Source of the DNA: Pohlia nutans
Lineage: Eukaryota > Streptophyta > Bryopsida > Bryales > Mniaceae
Assembly: GCA_022496805.1 (NCBI GenBank)
Contig: CM040085.1
Coordinates: 47,769,811 to 47,833,810 of the forward strand
Direction of reading: 5' to 3'
Length of the DNA: 64,000 nucleotides
Part shown: piece by piece, positions 22,641-33,765 of the stretch
Numbering within the stretch: the stretch's first letter is position 1
Layout: every line of letters begins with the position of its first letter
Translations under genes and position numbers: made by a program
The notes under the pieces: model-generated
Seen by the model: only the letters and a program-made list of their open reading frames with translations
What the model was told of the DNA's origin: nothing
Databases searched by the model: none

Positions 22641-23081
22641 TTTCCTATAGGCTTGTCACACAATTATATTTCGTGACAATCTAGCTGCTAGCAGCCAGAA
22701 AAGAAAACACTGGTTCAATTTGCACATGTGACAAAAGCCTTGTTCAATTAACATGTTTTGTTGGAACTAAGGTACAACTTATTACCATCATGTTCTTAAT
22801 TCCACCTTCAAGTTTTCATGTACATTCCAAACCAAAAATGTCTACCATGATCGGTACATGAGGGCTTGAATTGGAAACATGGTGGTAATAGGTTTGTGTA
22901 CGTTAAAAAAAGTATTGATTCCCTTTTGATCTCCACGTCAATGAAGTTAATTAAATAATTTAGGTATGGATACAAGATATAAAACTTGTTGCATTCATTA
23001 AAATGGCACTATTTTCCCGGAACTCCAAAATCCTAGTTTTAGAGCATAGTGGACGTGAACATCACAATGAAATATGCCATG

Positions 23082-23450
23082 TTAACCCCTAAAAGCCCAA
23101 GGGGTATTGGACAAAATATAGATGTGCTATAATATGTGCCTTCTATATGATTGATGAAGTTTGGTTCAATAAACAAAATGTAGGACATCATCTCTACAAA
23201 TTATGCATACAGTCAAACTTCCGAAAATGACTTAAGATTTTTTTTAAATAAATTTAAAAGCATTAACTTTTGAAAATTTGTTTACATTATAATTTTCACT
23301 TTTAGAGTTTAAAATTTAGCACAATTAGTTAAAAAAAATTAATCTATTGTAAACTTTAAAAAAGCAAACGAAATAATGGCAGGAACATCAGTACTCTCTC
23401 CAAATAGCAAATTTTATAAAACTAAGAACACACAGTTTGCTATTTAAGCA
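23082..23450. mobile_element. TTAA-family element, subfamily C, right end lost
   Basis: Left end TTAA-CCCCTAAAAGCCC. The interior aligns with 21685-22222 (tagatgtgctataatatgt, tgatgaagtttggtt, acagtcaaactt). I found no matching right end. Confidence 0.65.
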
Positions 23451-23519
23451 CTTGGTCACATAATCATGCACTTGGACCTCAGGTACATTTTAAAAACTGT
23501 TTAAGAGATTCTAAAAAAA

Positions 23520-24789
23520 TAGCGATTTTTGTTTTTCTACAATCCCTTACATTGTGAACAAACAATTTATTCATTTATTTTTTATCTTTTACTTTATCTT
23601 TTTTTATATCTTGTTTCTTTCTTGTCTTTTTCTTGTCTTTTTCTTTTCCTTCTATTTTTTCTTCATAATTTTCTTTTCATTTTTTTTCCTTCTTGTAGTA
23701 GCCGCAGACCCCACACCCGCACCGAAGAAGAAGAAAAAAAAAAAACTCTATTAATTAATTAATTTTTCTTCTTCTTTTAGGGTTCAACTTGCCATTGAGG
23801 CGTTGAACCCTAAAAAGGAAAAAATAAAATAAAATAATTAGGATTCAGCTACCGGCTGAATCCTAACCAGCAGAAAAATAAATAAATAAATAATATATAT
23901 GTATTTTTTAGTTTTGAATTTTTTTTCACCGTTTGGACTAATGGGATGCGCGACTGCGCACCCTATCTCCCCTATATATATGAGAAGAGGGGAGAGAGGG
24001 AGAGGAGAGGAAGAGGGAGATAGAAAGAAGTAGTAAGCGTGTGCAACCGCACACCCAATCACCCAAGACATCCCAAAAAAAATAAAAACTAAATTTTAAC
24101 TTTAAATTTTTTTAAAAAGACTTGATTTTTTTCTTCTTTTCACCCTTTAATGTTCAACCACTGACTGAACTCTATCTCTCTCTCTCTTGAAATGAGCGCA
24201 CTTGGCTAAGGGCATGAATAGCAAATTGCGTGTTTACCATTGATGAATGTTGAATTTGTTGATTGTTCTTAAACATGATTTAAAGAAAATAAGTACTTAT
24301 GTTTAAACTTCTATTTGTAAACCTTTTTGCTGATAACTACCAATCTCTTAGGTGATAAATGCCCTCCATTTTTGCCTCTTTGGTGATAATTGTCAACCTC
24401 TTTCAATGGTGATAACTGCCCTTCACTTCTCTGGGTCACCCGTCTAACAAAACAACGAACAAAAAAAAATAGTATACTTTATTTTCTACTTTAAAGTACT
24501 TTAAGGAATCACCTCCGATGGATACATCATCAATGAAACTACTTTTGAAGTTAGTAAATTTTGTTTTAGTAACACACATTTCTGTTCACACTTCTGGAAA
24601 AAATATCTTATCACAAACAAAACATTTCGTTGAAAATTTAGCACAAAGTCTCAGTTGAGATTTTGAATGCAACTATTGGTTTTGTCATCTCTAGTTGTAT
24701 CTATTTGCGAGGACATTGTATACTTAATGTTCCAATTTACTGCAAGTATACACTTGGCCAAAAGATACAATTCATGGTCTGAGATGACC
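23520..24789. other. low-complexity and hairpin-rich intergenic DNA
   Basis: A T/C-rich tract (23570-23700) is followed by hairpins: 23775-23815 (14-bp stem TTTTAGGGTTCAAC), 23838-23866 (12-bp stem TTAGGATTCAGC), 23945-23962 (GCGC stem) and 24040-24056 (GTGTGC stem). These sit among AATA, GA and CT simple repeats. No gene is seen. Confidence 0.6.
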
Positions 24790-25565
24790 TCAACCCCTAA
24801 CCGTCCCAACGTCCATATTTTGGACATTTTTGGGGGTACATTCACCTGCAAAGAGCTGTAACTTTTGTAAAACGTGTCCAATTTTCATGAGATTTTGGAA
24901 AAACAAACCGCATGATGTATGGAATGTGTGGTAAAAATTTCAAATCAATCCGAGATGTATTGAAGTTTTTGACAGTTTTTGTTCATTTTGATGGTTGCAA
25001 CTTTGGGGGCTTGTATCTCCTTCATCCCATGTCCGTTTTCAATAAAACTTGTTGGGTTGGATTCCCCTTGAATTCTAGTTATCATGGTCAAATTTTCATG
25101 TCAATCCATGTTCTGAATGTTTGAGAGTCATTTTCGTGCACGGGTCTAGTTTGGACACTTTTGCTTTTTGGGTCAAATCGGTCACTTTTCAGGCTACTTT
25201 TGACATTGCAAGGCCATTTTAGGGCACATTAAAATTTTCGTGAGTTTTTTTTGGTACCAATGTGTTAATATGATGATTTTGAACTACTTTATAGTTGAAA
25301 GTTTTTTCATTTGAGTAATTTTGAAAACGAATTTCACCTCTAACTGTAGTGTGAAAATTTCAGCATCCTTTTTTTACACTAAAACATTATGATCTTGCAA
25401 TCTATATGGTCAAATGACCCCAAAATTGATCCACATGATCTACAACATGTATATTACAAGATTGTACGGTTGAGATTTCTATACCTCACTTACATTTAGA
25501 CCTATAACACATCAAAAGCAATGATGATTTTAAGCCCAAAAAAGCGAGGGACGCTTAGGGGTTAA
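24790..25565. mobile_element. TTAA-family element, subfamily A, left flank of RAP74
   Basis: Left end TCAA-CCCCTAACCGTCCC, right end GGGACGCTTAGGGG-TTAA. About 775 bp, with no intact coding frame. It is homologous in reverse orientation to 31000-31828 throughout (gagctgtaacttttg, catgatgtatggaatgtgtg, atcttgcaatctatatgg). Confidence 0.85.
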
Positions 25566-26553
25566 ACTACCAAATGATGGAGAGGGATACCCAAAGGTGT
25601 TGCAGGGTACCCAAGCGGTTGGCAGTTCGATTCCGACCACCGTAGAATCACCACTGTTCATGATGGAACCTCCCTTGTGACAGGATACCAAGAAGCAACT
25701 CATCTACTTGCCGCGGGTTGCACAACAATTCATGTGTCAAGAAAAAAAGACACAATTCATTACTATTAATAAGGTAAACCACCATATTTGTGCCACTTTG
25801 AATACACTTGAAAATTTGATATGTACGCTATTGGTACATAGTAGCACAAATGGGGAAGCTTACCTTAGGTGCAACCAAACTGCAGTAAATTCCTGGTCTA
25901 TCAGGCAATGTAATGCAACATCACCGGTGACATCAACCTAAATATGAATCCTTCTCAATTTCTGCAATAATCACGAAACTGCAACTTAACAAGGGTAGAT
26001 GACATATCTCAAGAGAAATGAAGCTTGAAAATAGCCAAACCTTTATATCCTGAGCTATGCTATCACAATCCTAATTATTGAAATCACTAAGGTGGATATG
26101 TTTGAGACTTCTCCTGTATTCTTCAAACCACATCTAGGAGATGGAGAACAGTATCTCCCATCCAAGAGTGAACACAATTGTACCAGATCATCTCTTTATT
26201 ACTAGCACCTGTAAAAAGTCAAAAATCCAGATGGGACTTCTGTTGATTGTGTTCCAGCTTTACAACAATGTACTGAATGAGGGTGTAGGCACTCTACTTC
26301 CATTGACAGTTTTCAAAAATGCTAAAAGGAATGTTTTATCACATATTTTATATGTGCAGAAATCCATTGCTATGACATACTTTTCTATTTCACTTCATGT
26401 ACAGGAACTCTGAAATACAAGGACTTGGAAATCAATCGATTGTGAAGCCCACACTGGGGAGGGGAGTTGCAGGGAATTCCTGTTCCACCAATGGAGAGGG
26501 TTCATCCCATCAAACATAAAACCCAACACAATGGAGAGGGTTCTTACGTCTGT
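25566..26553. other. intergenic DNA and probable RAP74 3' UTR
   Basis: No gene called. 25590-25680 has a B-box-like word (GTTCGATTCC) but no tRNA fold. Up to roughly 26400-26553 may be RAP74 3' UTR; no polyadenylation signal was fixed. Confidence 0.35.
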
Positions 26554-29500
26554 CTAGCGCAACACGATGTAATTTACACCATCTGTCTTTTGGATCCGCG
26601 ATATCTTCTTCAAAATTGCTGCAAACGCAGCCTTATCCTGCAGATGTAAAAGGCAAAGTAAGACTTCCTTTCCAAGTTGTGGTGACATGAACTATCGAAA
26701 ACAACCCTAATTAAAGACTTTCCAAGCTGCCTAAGAATCATCAATCTCAAACCTAACATAGTACACCGTACAGTAAATGCAAATCAGCATGAGATGCACT
26801 AAGAAATTTTGCTTACTTCTTGTGTTTTCAGTCGACTCTTGAACTTGGCAACTAGATCTTGGCTCTTGATAGGTCCGGACGATCGGAGCAGCGCTTTTGC
26901 TTCCTCCTCTGAGACTCCTCCGCCAGCAGCAGGCTTAGCAGCAGCTGCAGGAGCTGCAACAGGTGTCCCTTTGGCAGGTCCACTTTTTGCAGATTCTTTC
27001 TTTCCCGGTGCAGCTTTTGCCCCCTGAGACAAACAGATAGCAAAGTTGGTCAGTGAACACTCACAACATTTTAGAGTTATTGCAATGGCAACGATCAATA
27101 TAATATTAATAAAACAAACAAGGTACAATAGTCTAGAATGATACCTTCTCTCCATCTGCTTTGGCCTTCTTGTTGCTACTAGGCTTGGTCTCATCCCCTG
27201 CAGCAGGAGCTTTCCGCTTTCCCTTTGATGTGGTAGCTGGTGCAGATTTCCCGTTTCCTGCTTTTGCTGGAGTAGGTTCTGAGGGGGTATCCTTTTCCTT
27301 CGGAGCATCCTTCTTTGTCGGAGCCAAAACTGGAGACATTCCAACTTCGTCGTTGTCCAAATCAACCTGATACCAAGCAAATATGTAAGTAACAACACTA
27401 GATGCTACATTAAAACCGAACACAACGACGATGAGACACGCAAGCCACAACAGATGTGAAGCTTCACACTCCACAAAGTGTGTCTGCATGCAAGACAAAC
27501 AAATGCACGACACTCTTATACACCCCAACAGGACTGCAACACCCTTACATCTTCGTCCTCTTCGTCATCATCACCACCATCAGAGTCGTCGAGGCCTTGT
27601 TTACCAAGCAACTTCTTCAGCTCACGTCCAGACTTGCTCAAGCCTCCCTGCCCCTCATCATTTCGCTGCTCTCCCTCTTGGCTATGTTCCTCGTCTTCTT
27701 CTTCCTAGAGTGCCATCAGCCATTCACAAACAAGTCAAGCAAGAACGATAGCAACCTCCCAAACCAAAACATGATGTCTGCAGTTGAACAGCCGAATTCA
27801 TGTTCTGCACCAACACAACACAAGTTTGACCTTCCACCAAGAAATCGAGCTGCATAACACGTGCTAATCTATAATGTACATAAAGGGTCTGACATGAGAA
27901 GAGGGGCTGCTGAAAGTGTACGTGAGCATCCAGCGTCAATGAGGTCACCACTAACAAGATATGTAAAGAGTCTCATGAAAGTCGTATAAAAATTCATGAT
28001 AACCAGTCATAATTCTCAGCAGCTTGTCCCACGAGTGCTGTGGATACTAGAACCAAACGCTAAACCACCAAAAATTAGAAGTACCTGTTTGATTTCTGGT
28101 GGCGCTGGTCCTTCAGGAACCTGGTCGTCCCGCTCTTCTGGATCGTTGCCCACTGCCTCATCGTCATCTGTGAAAGTTTCTTCATGTTCCCAATCATCAC
28201 CTGTATACATGCATTCCACAGAGCCCCTCAATAAACAGTCAACCTCTGATAAGGGTAAACAAAACAGTGATTAACAAAGCTGAATAATGAGACTTCTTCT
28301 TCAACAATAGACTCAAATCATATCTAGCTTTCCTGGAAAAAACAATACCATATGGTGTATGTATGGAATGTCCGACATTCTATTGACATAATAGTTCAGA
28401 GCGAGAGACAACATCACAATAACAGTATCTGTTGATGATAGATACCTCGCTCCGGCTCCTCTTCATCCAGATCGATGTCATTTGCTAGTTCTTCACCGTC
28501 CTCGTCGCCTCCTTTAGCAGCTTTATTCAAATTCAATCTCTTCTTTCCAAATTCGTCATCTTCGTCATCATCCCCTTTATCAGAACCCATATCATCATCA
28601 TCACCTGCTTTCCTGCGCCCTCCTGCCCCACCTCCAGAGCCAGGCATTTTACCCATATCTCCAGCGGTGGATGCTTTCATCATCCACCGCTGGTAGCCAT
28701 CAGCTGTCTTCCGACGATTTTTCATTTGCTCTTCTGCTTCCTCTAACGTTAACTGCTTGTAATGGGCTACTTTGTTGAAATTGTACCTGACATATGACAC
28801 CATCACATTCAGCATGTTCGATTGCAAAGACGCCCTCTAAAACACCAGCCAACTGTACACTTCCAAACAAATACTAACCTAAAAACATATCCATAGCCAC
28901 CATTAAGGTATGACGCAAACGATTGATGACAAACTTCAAGGTCATGAAGCCACCATATCAATAGGGAAGCATGTCAGAAAAACCGTGAGAAACTTTACCA
29001 GGCTCCAGCTGGAGAGGTAAGAAACTCAGAACCATGCATCAACAGAATAAAATATGTTGCTTGTTGTCCTCCTTCAAGCTGCCCTTGAAACTGCTGGTGA
29101 CCAACATCATCTTCTAATATCCACAGCTTTTGTTTATATTTTTCCTGTACAATGAAAACCCTACAAGTTAGACTAGATACACTAAAAGAGATTCGCAGTA
29201 ATTATAGGAAAAGGGAAACGGAATAAAATTTCGAACTCCATACCCTGAGTGTTTCTGTCAACTGACGGCCCTGAAGCCCTTCGCGCTGCAAACTCCACTT
29301 CGTCCCATCTGATTTCTTCTTGGAGAAGTTCGGCATCCCCTGTAAGAAGCGGCCGATAAAGTGCTGCTTGTTGACAGTATGTGCACGCACATTATACTCC
29401 TGCGTAGTAAATCACGGCGATTCAGTCACACACATCACAAGAACAAAAACTATACTCCCTCCGTCCCATAACAGATGATGTTGAGAAAAAAATTGTGCCA

Positions 29501-30363
29501 AATTACTTGATGCAAATCATTTATTCAATTTGAAGTTGTTTTACAGATTCTAACAAAGCAAAATCCCAAGACAAGTACACAGGAAGTGTTATTTTTCTGT
29601 GAAGCTTGTCTTTGCACATGTGTGGATCACAAACGACATATGAGCTAGCAAAAATCAATGCTAGCAAATGCTCGCTGCACCAGAGAACATAATGCAACGA
29701 ACATCACCATGCTACCACTTGCCACATTCCAGACATACCATGTGCAGTATGATACTGCTTTGATAGACAACTACTCCGAAATAAAAATTTATTGTATTTA
29801 GAGATTTGATGAAATCGTTCTAGTTTGCTTTATTTTTTTATGTTTTTAAAAAGCAGGGACGGAGGGAGTATAAACTAGCCGGTGAAGCAAAAGCTGGTTC
29901 CTCTGATCCTCTAACTGAATTTGTCTAATGCAAAATCATGAGCTACAGAGCTCACAACCTAATTTCAAGTAAAGATGGAAACCAACGAAAATCACAGAGA
30001 AATCCTCACTCACCTTACTGTCACACACATCACAACAGCAAAAAACAATATAAACTAGCGGGTGAAGCAAAAGCAGGTTCCTCTGCTGTTTTACTATCCT
30101 GTACCTTAATTGTAAAATGCAAAATCAGAGCTCACAACCGAATTTCAAGTGAAGATGGAAACCAACGAAAATCACCACTGACCGACCTTAATGAGACGCG
30201 TGACAGGAACACCACACTCAGAACAGGGAGCCGCAGTCTCGGCCATAGACTTGCCACACTTGACACAAAGAGTCAAATGGCCGCAGTTGCTGCCGTAGAG
30301 GTCCGCCGTGGCGCGACATCCCGTGCAATTGTCCTTCAAAACCAGGTCCGGCGCAGGAGCCAT
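26554..30363 (-). CDS. RAP74: transcription initiation factor IIF alpha subunit (RAP74), nine exons
   Basis: Exons (minus): 30187-30363, 29244-29399, 28999-29144, 28446-28786, 28085-28200, 27549-27704, 27145-27366, 26817-27023 and 26554-26637; 1605 bases, 534 aa, every junction GT..AG and in phase. TFIIF alpha binds RNA polymerase II with TFIIF beta in the nucleus and acts in start-site selection and early elongation. The plant-type N-terminus has a Cys/His cluster (Cys13, 16, 27, His29, Cys33, 36, 47, 50). The dimerisation region follows (HFIGRF, KWSLQREGLQGRQLTE, WILEDD, YFILLMHGSEF, YNFNKVAHYKQLTLEEAEEQ, then NRRKTADGYQRWMMKA). Next come an acidic middle with DDWEHEETFTDDDEAVGNDP, a basic Lys/Pro/Ala linker, and a C-terminal winged helix ending in SRIQKTDGVNYIVLR. 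The gene looks intact. Confidence 0.97.
29421..30176. repeat. tandem duplication in RAP74 intron 1, one copy split by a MITE
   Basis: Copy one is 29424-29454 plus 29869-29989; copy two is 30021-30174. Shared words are TCACACACATCACAA, TAAACTAGCsGGTGAAGCAA, GGTTCCTCTG and AATTTCAAGTrAAGATGGAA, then CCAACGAAAATCAC. Copy two adjoins the exon 1 donor. Confidence 0.88.
29453..29870. mobile_element. Stowaway-like MITE, 414 bp, in RAP74 intron 1
   Basis: The element at 29455-29868 starts CTCCCTCCGTCCC and ends GGGACGGAGGGAG (13-bp perfect inverted repeats), with TA duplications at 29453-29454 and 29869-29870. A tandem copy of the host sequence in the same intron (30021-30176) shows the empty site, with a single TA at 30049-30050. 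Confidence 0.92.
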
Positions 30364-30999
30364 GCTTTGCTTCTTCCTCCCGTTCCCTAATTTCTACCAC
30401 CAAATTTCACCCCCGAACAATCAGCTCCCTCACACGCACAGCAGCGACACAATAGAGCTCTTCATCAGTCCATCATTCAAGGCTCGGCACTCCTCGTCAC
30501 TAGCGTGCCTCGAGCTTGGAATGCTTGGGCGTCGGTTTAGGGTTTATTTTTGAGCTCTGCGTCTTTTGGCGTCAAGCACAGCCTCCACGCGGCTGCGGTC
30601 GAGCTGGATGTCGGGCGGGCAAGGGTGCGGGCGGCTCAAAGGTCGAGAAGGGCAGCTCAACGGGCAAGGTCGGGCTGCCCACTTCCAAAATTCCGTGTTC
30701 CCTCCAAAAAGCATCAATCCAAAATAAAGCATTTCAATGGCGCAGGCAGCAGTAGGAAAATCACCAAACATGCCTGCATTAACCCTTGAACGGCCCGAAA
30801 GCCCTTTGCAGCCGTATAGTATATTCCGTATTTGATGGTACTTTATCAAAATAGCAAGGACCAAACATTTTTCAGTACAAAGTAAAATTGATAATCGTGA
30901 TAATATGTATCAAACAATATATCACAATTCATATAGTAAACCACAATTGAGCAATTATAAGACTAAATACAGGTTGTAGAGAGGGATCCCAAGAGCCTT
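30364..30999. promoter_or_regulatory. RAP74 5' flank
   Basis: 30364-30720 is relatively G+C-rich and includes a stretch of GGGC-type repeats (30600-30680), as expected around a constitutive promoter and leader. A TTAA-family-like end, TTAA-CCCTTGAACGG, starts at about 30779. I could not place a TATA box. Confidence 0.4.
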
Positions 31000-31828
31000 T
31001 TAACCCCTAAGGGTCTCTAGCTTTTTTGGGCTTAAAATCATCATCACTTTTGATGTGTTATAGGTCTAAATGTAAGTGAGGTATAGAAATCTGAACTGTA
31101 CAATCTTGTAACATACATGTTGTAGATCATGTGGATCAATTTTGGGGTCATTTGGCCATATAGATTGCAAGATCATAGTGTTTTAGTGCTAAAAAAGGAT
31201 GCTGAAATTTTCCTAGCAACATAGTTAGAGGTGAAATTCGTTTTCAAAATTACTCAAATGAAAAAACTTTGAACTATAAAGTAGTTCAAATCATCATATA
31301 AACACATTGGTACCAAAAAAGCCTCATGAAAAAATTTAATGTGTCCTAAAAAATCTAAAATTTAATGGCCTTGCAATGTCAAGAAGTAGCCCGAAAAGTG
31401 ACCCATTTGAACCAAAAAGCAAAAAGTGTTCAAACTAGACCCGTGCACTAAAATGACTCCCAAACATTCATAACAAGATGGATTGACCTGAAAATTTTAC
31501 CATGATAACTAGACTTCAAGGGGAATTCAACCCAACAAGTTTTATTGAAAATAGACTTGGGATGAAGGAGATACAAGCCCCCGAAGTTGCTGCCATCAAA
31601 AGTCACAGAACTGTTCAAAAAAAAAGATACCTACTTTCAAATGATCCCCAAAAATTCAATTCATCTTGGATTGATCTGAAATTTTTACCACACATTCCAT
31701 ACATCATGCGGGGAGTTTTTTCAAAATTTTAGCAAAATCGGACACGTTTTGCAAAAGTTACAGCTCTTCGAAGGTGAATGTCCCTCAAAAATGTTCAAAA
31801 TATGGACGCCGGGACGCTTAGGGGTTAA
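31000..31828. mobile_element. TTAA-family element, subfamily A, right flank of RAP74
   Basis: Left end TTAA-CCCCTAAGGGTC, right end CGGGACGCTTAGGGG-TTAA. It is the reverse-orientation homologue of 24790-25565; the TTAA is intact on both sides. Confidence 0.85.
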
Positions 31829-32102
31829 GGATTAGGAAGGAACTTGCAAGAACCGCTTAATTGCTAACTTCAAGATCAAGAATGCAAAAATCGTATTTCA
31901 CTAAAAAAAAACAAACAAGAGGATGGATTGCTTTACCTTCTCTTTGCAAACATCATCATCAACTCAACAAACTTTCTTTTGACTTGGAAACGTACACTAG
32001 TCTTGTTGTTAGGAGACTGATGTGAGTTTCACAAACTGAAGGAGATTCTCATGAATTTGAACATATTGTGGACATGCACTTCTTGTGCAGTGAATATTGT
32101 GG

Positions 32103-32679
32103 TTAATCCCTAAATGTCCTCACCCTTGTTCAGTTTGGGCAGTTTTGAAAAGATGAATCATAAAATGCAACTAAGATGGATATTTTGAACTTGATGTATG
32201 AATAAAAGTTGTACACTAAGAATTTTAGATTCTATCCATATGGTTAGATCTGCGATTGCTTTCACTAAAAAAATTCTATAAATTTTGGAACATAAAATTC
32301 AAAATTATTTTGTAATTTGATTACGAATAAGATATTGACAATTTGTGGATGAAATTTGTTGTGATGGGTTAAAATGTAATACTCTAAGTGTAGTGATTTT
32401 TGGAGATTTTCTGATTGCCTGATTTTATGAGTTGACTTTTTTAATAGCACATTTACACTGAAATCTTCGAAATTTTGGGTGAATCACTACAACATGAAAT
32501 GAGGCATAAAAATTTCACAAGTCATCCCCTTTCTAATTGGATCACACATGCATGAAGCTAACTTCCCATAAAATATATAATTAAAAACCCACACTGCAAA
32601 AAGTGCATGATAGATGAGAAAATGGAAATTGATTCTGTACATTATGCAAAATATGCATAGTTGGGCAATTAAGGATTAA
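32103..32679. mobile_element. TTAA-family element, subfamily B, inverted
   Basis: Left end TTAA-TCCCTAAATGTCC, right end CAATTAAGGA-TTAA. In reverse complement it follows 13545-14120 (acatgaaatgaggcataaaa, acccacactgcaaaaagt). Confidence 0.8.
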
Positions 32680-32800
32680 GCACCATGTATAGCTCACAAA
32701 AGAGAATTTAATTTCAATATTCAAAGCAAAGCATCTAAATTAGATGCGGAATTATATGTAGAATCTAAAATTCATAATGTACAGCTTTTATTTATACAAT

Positions 32801-33765
32801 GGTCAGCAGAAGTGTTCGAACAGGACGCTTCCACTTCCAATATGAACTAGTTTTCCTACATAACTTACATTCAAGTTGTAAAAATTTAAACATACAATCA
32901 CATAGTTACAATAAACATGTAACATAACATTCATAATCAAAAATGTCAATCAAGAAATCAATCAAAAATAAAACACATGATGTGAGTGTCCAATTCTTTA
33001 TGCAAAAAGTGAAGTGGTTATCTGTTTACATTGGAAACAAAGCCATGAGCTACAAAATCAAGCTAAAGACTTGAATGTAGAATCATGATGATTACCTAAA
33101 AACTTGAATGTACAATCATAATGACTACCATCGTGTATAGCCACCTTTTGCTTGATAAACATCTGCAGCTCTCTCAGGCATAGACATGATCAATTTCCTC
33201 ACGGTATCAATCTCAATGCTATACCAAATTTCTTGCAATTTTTCCCACAAATCCTTCTTGTTAGTGGGTTTCTTCTTCGACATTCTCATACGACGATCTA
33301 CTTCATTCCAAAGGTGTTCTGTAGGATTCAAGTCAGGAGATTGAGCCGGATGCCAAATTAGTTGAAACTCTTGTGCTAACAACCAATCTGTAACATACTT
33401 AGAAGTATGTTTGGGATCGTTGTCGTGCTGAAAAATAACATTCTCCTTTCCTAAATCATGCATGTGTATAGTATTCATGAGCTCCATCTCCAAAATTTCA
33501 CGATACACAAACTTATCCATGTTCCCTTCTATAAGACGAAGGTTGTCAACTCCCTTCCAAGTCATACATCCCCAAACCATAATGTTTCCACCCCCAAATT
33601 TGATAGTAGGTTGCACATGCTGATCTAAAAGATGCTCTCCTCTCTTCTTCCAACAATACTGCCTCCCATCTGAGCCAACAAATTGATTTTTGACTCATCT
33701 GAAAAAACCACATAACTCCAATCCATCCAACTTGCATGCCTACACTTCTTTGCCACTACTAGAGA
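32801..33765 (-). mobile_element. Tc1-like element, truncated
   Basis: It begins near TGGTCAGCAGAAGTGTTCGA (32799), a Tc1-like terminal sequence. It is inserted in a scrap of subfamily B (gaatctaaaattcataatgtacagc, 32751-32775) and carries the transposase remnant at 33125-33765. The far end is missing or unrecognised beyond about 33765. Confidence 0.65.
33125..33765 (-). pseudogene. Tc1-type (DD34E) transposase remnant
   Basis: The catalytic region is clear: DESK (first Asp), then QHDNDPKHTS and SPDLNPTEHLW. Exactly 34 residues separate the Asp of HDND from the Glu of TEHLW, which makes it DD34E, the Tc1 class; plant mariner elements are usually DD39D. One frame shift near 33668-33685 separates the DESK part from the rest. 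The N-terminal DNA-binding half is absent, so it cannot transpose by itself. The C-terminus (DVYQAKGGYTRW) is intact. Confidence 0.88.

Noticed and set aside
23529..23762. Phe/Leu-rich frames that look like membrane proteins
   Set aside because: Produced by a T/C-rich low-complexity tract.
25590..25680. tRNA-like B-box (GTTCGATTCC) with an A-box-like word nearby
   Set aside because: The two boxes are only a few bases apart and no acceptor stem or cloverleaf can be drawn.
26809..28696. plus-strand frames opposite RAP74 exons
   Set aside because: Antisense of RAP74 exons; the minus strand gives a full, phase-consistent family match.
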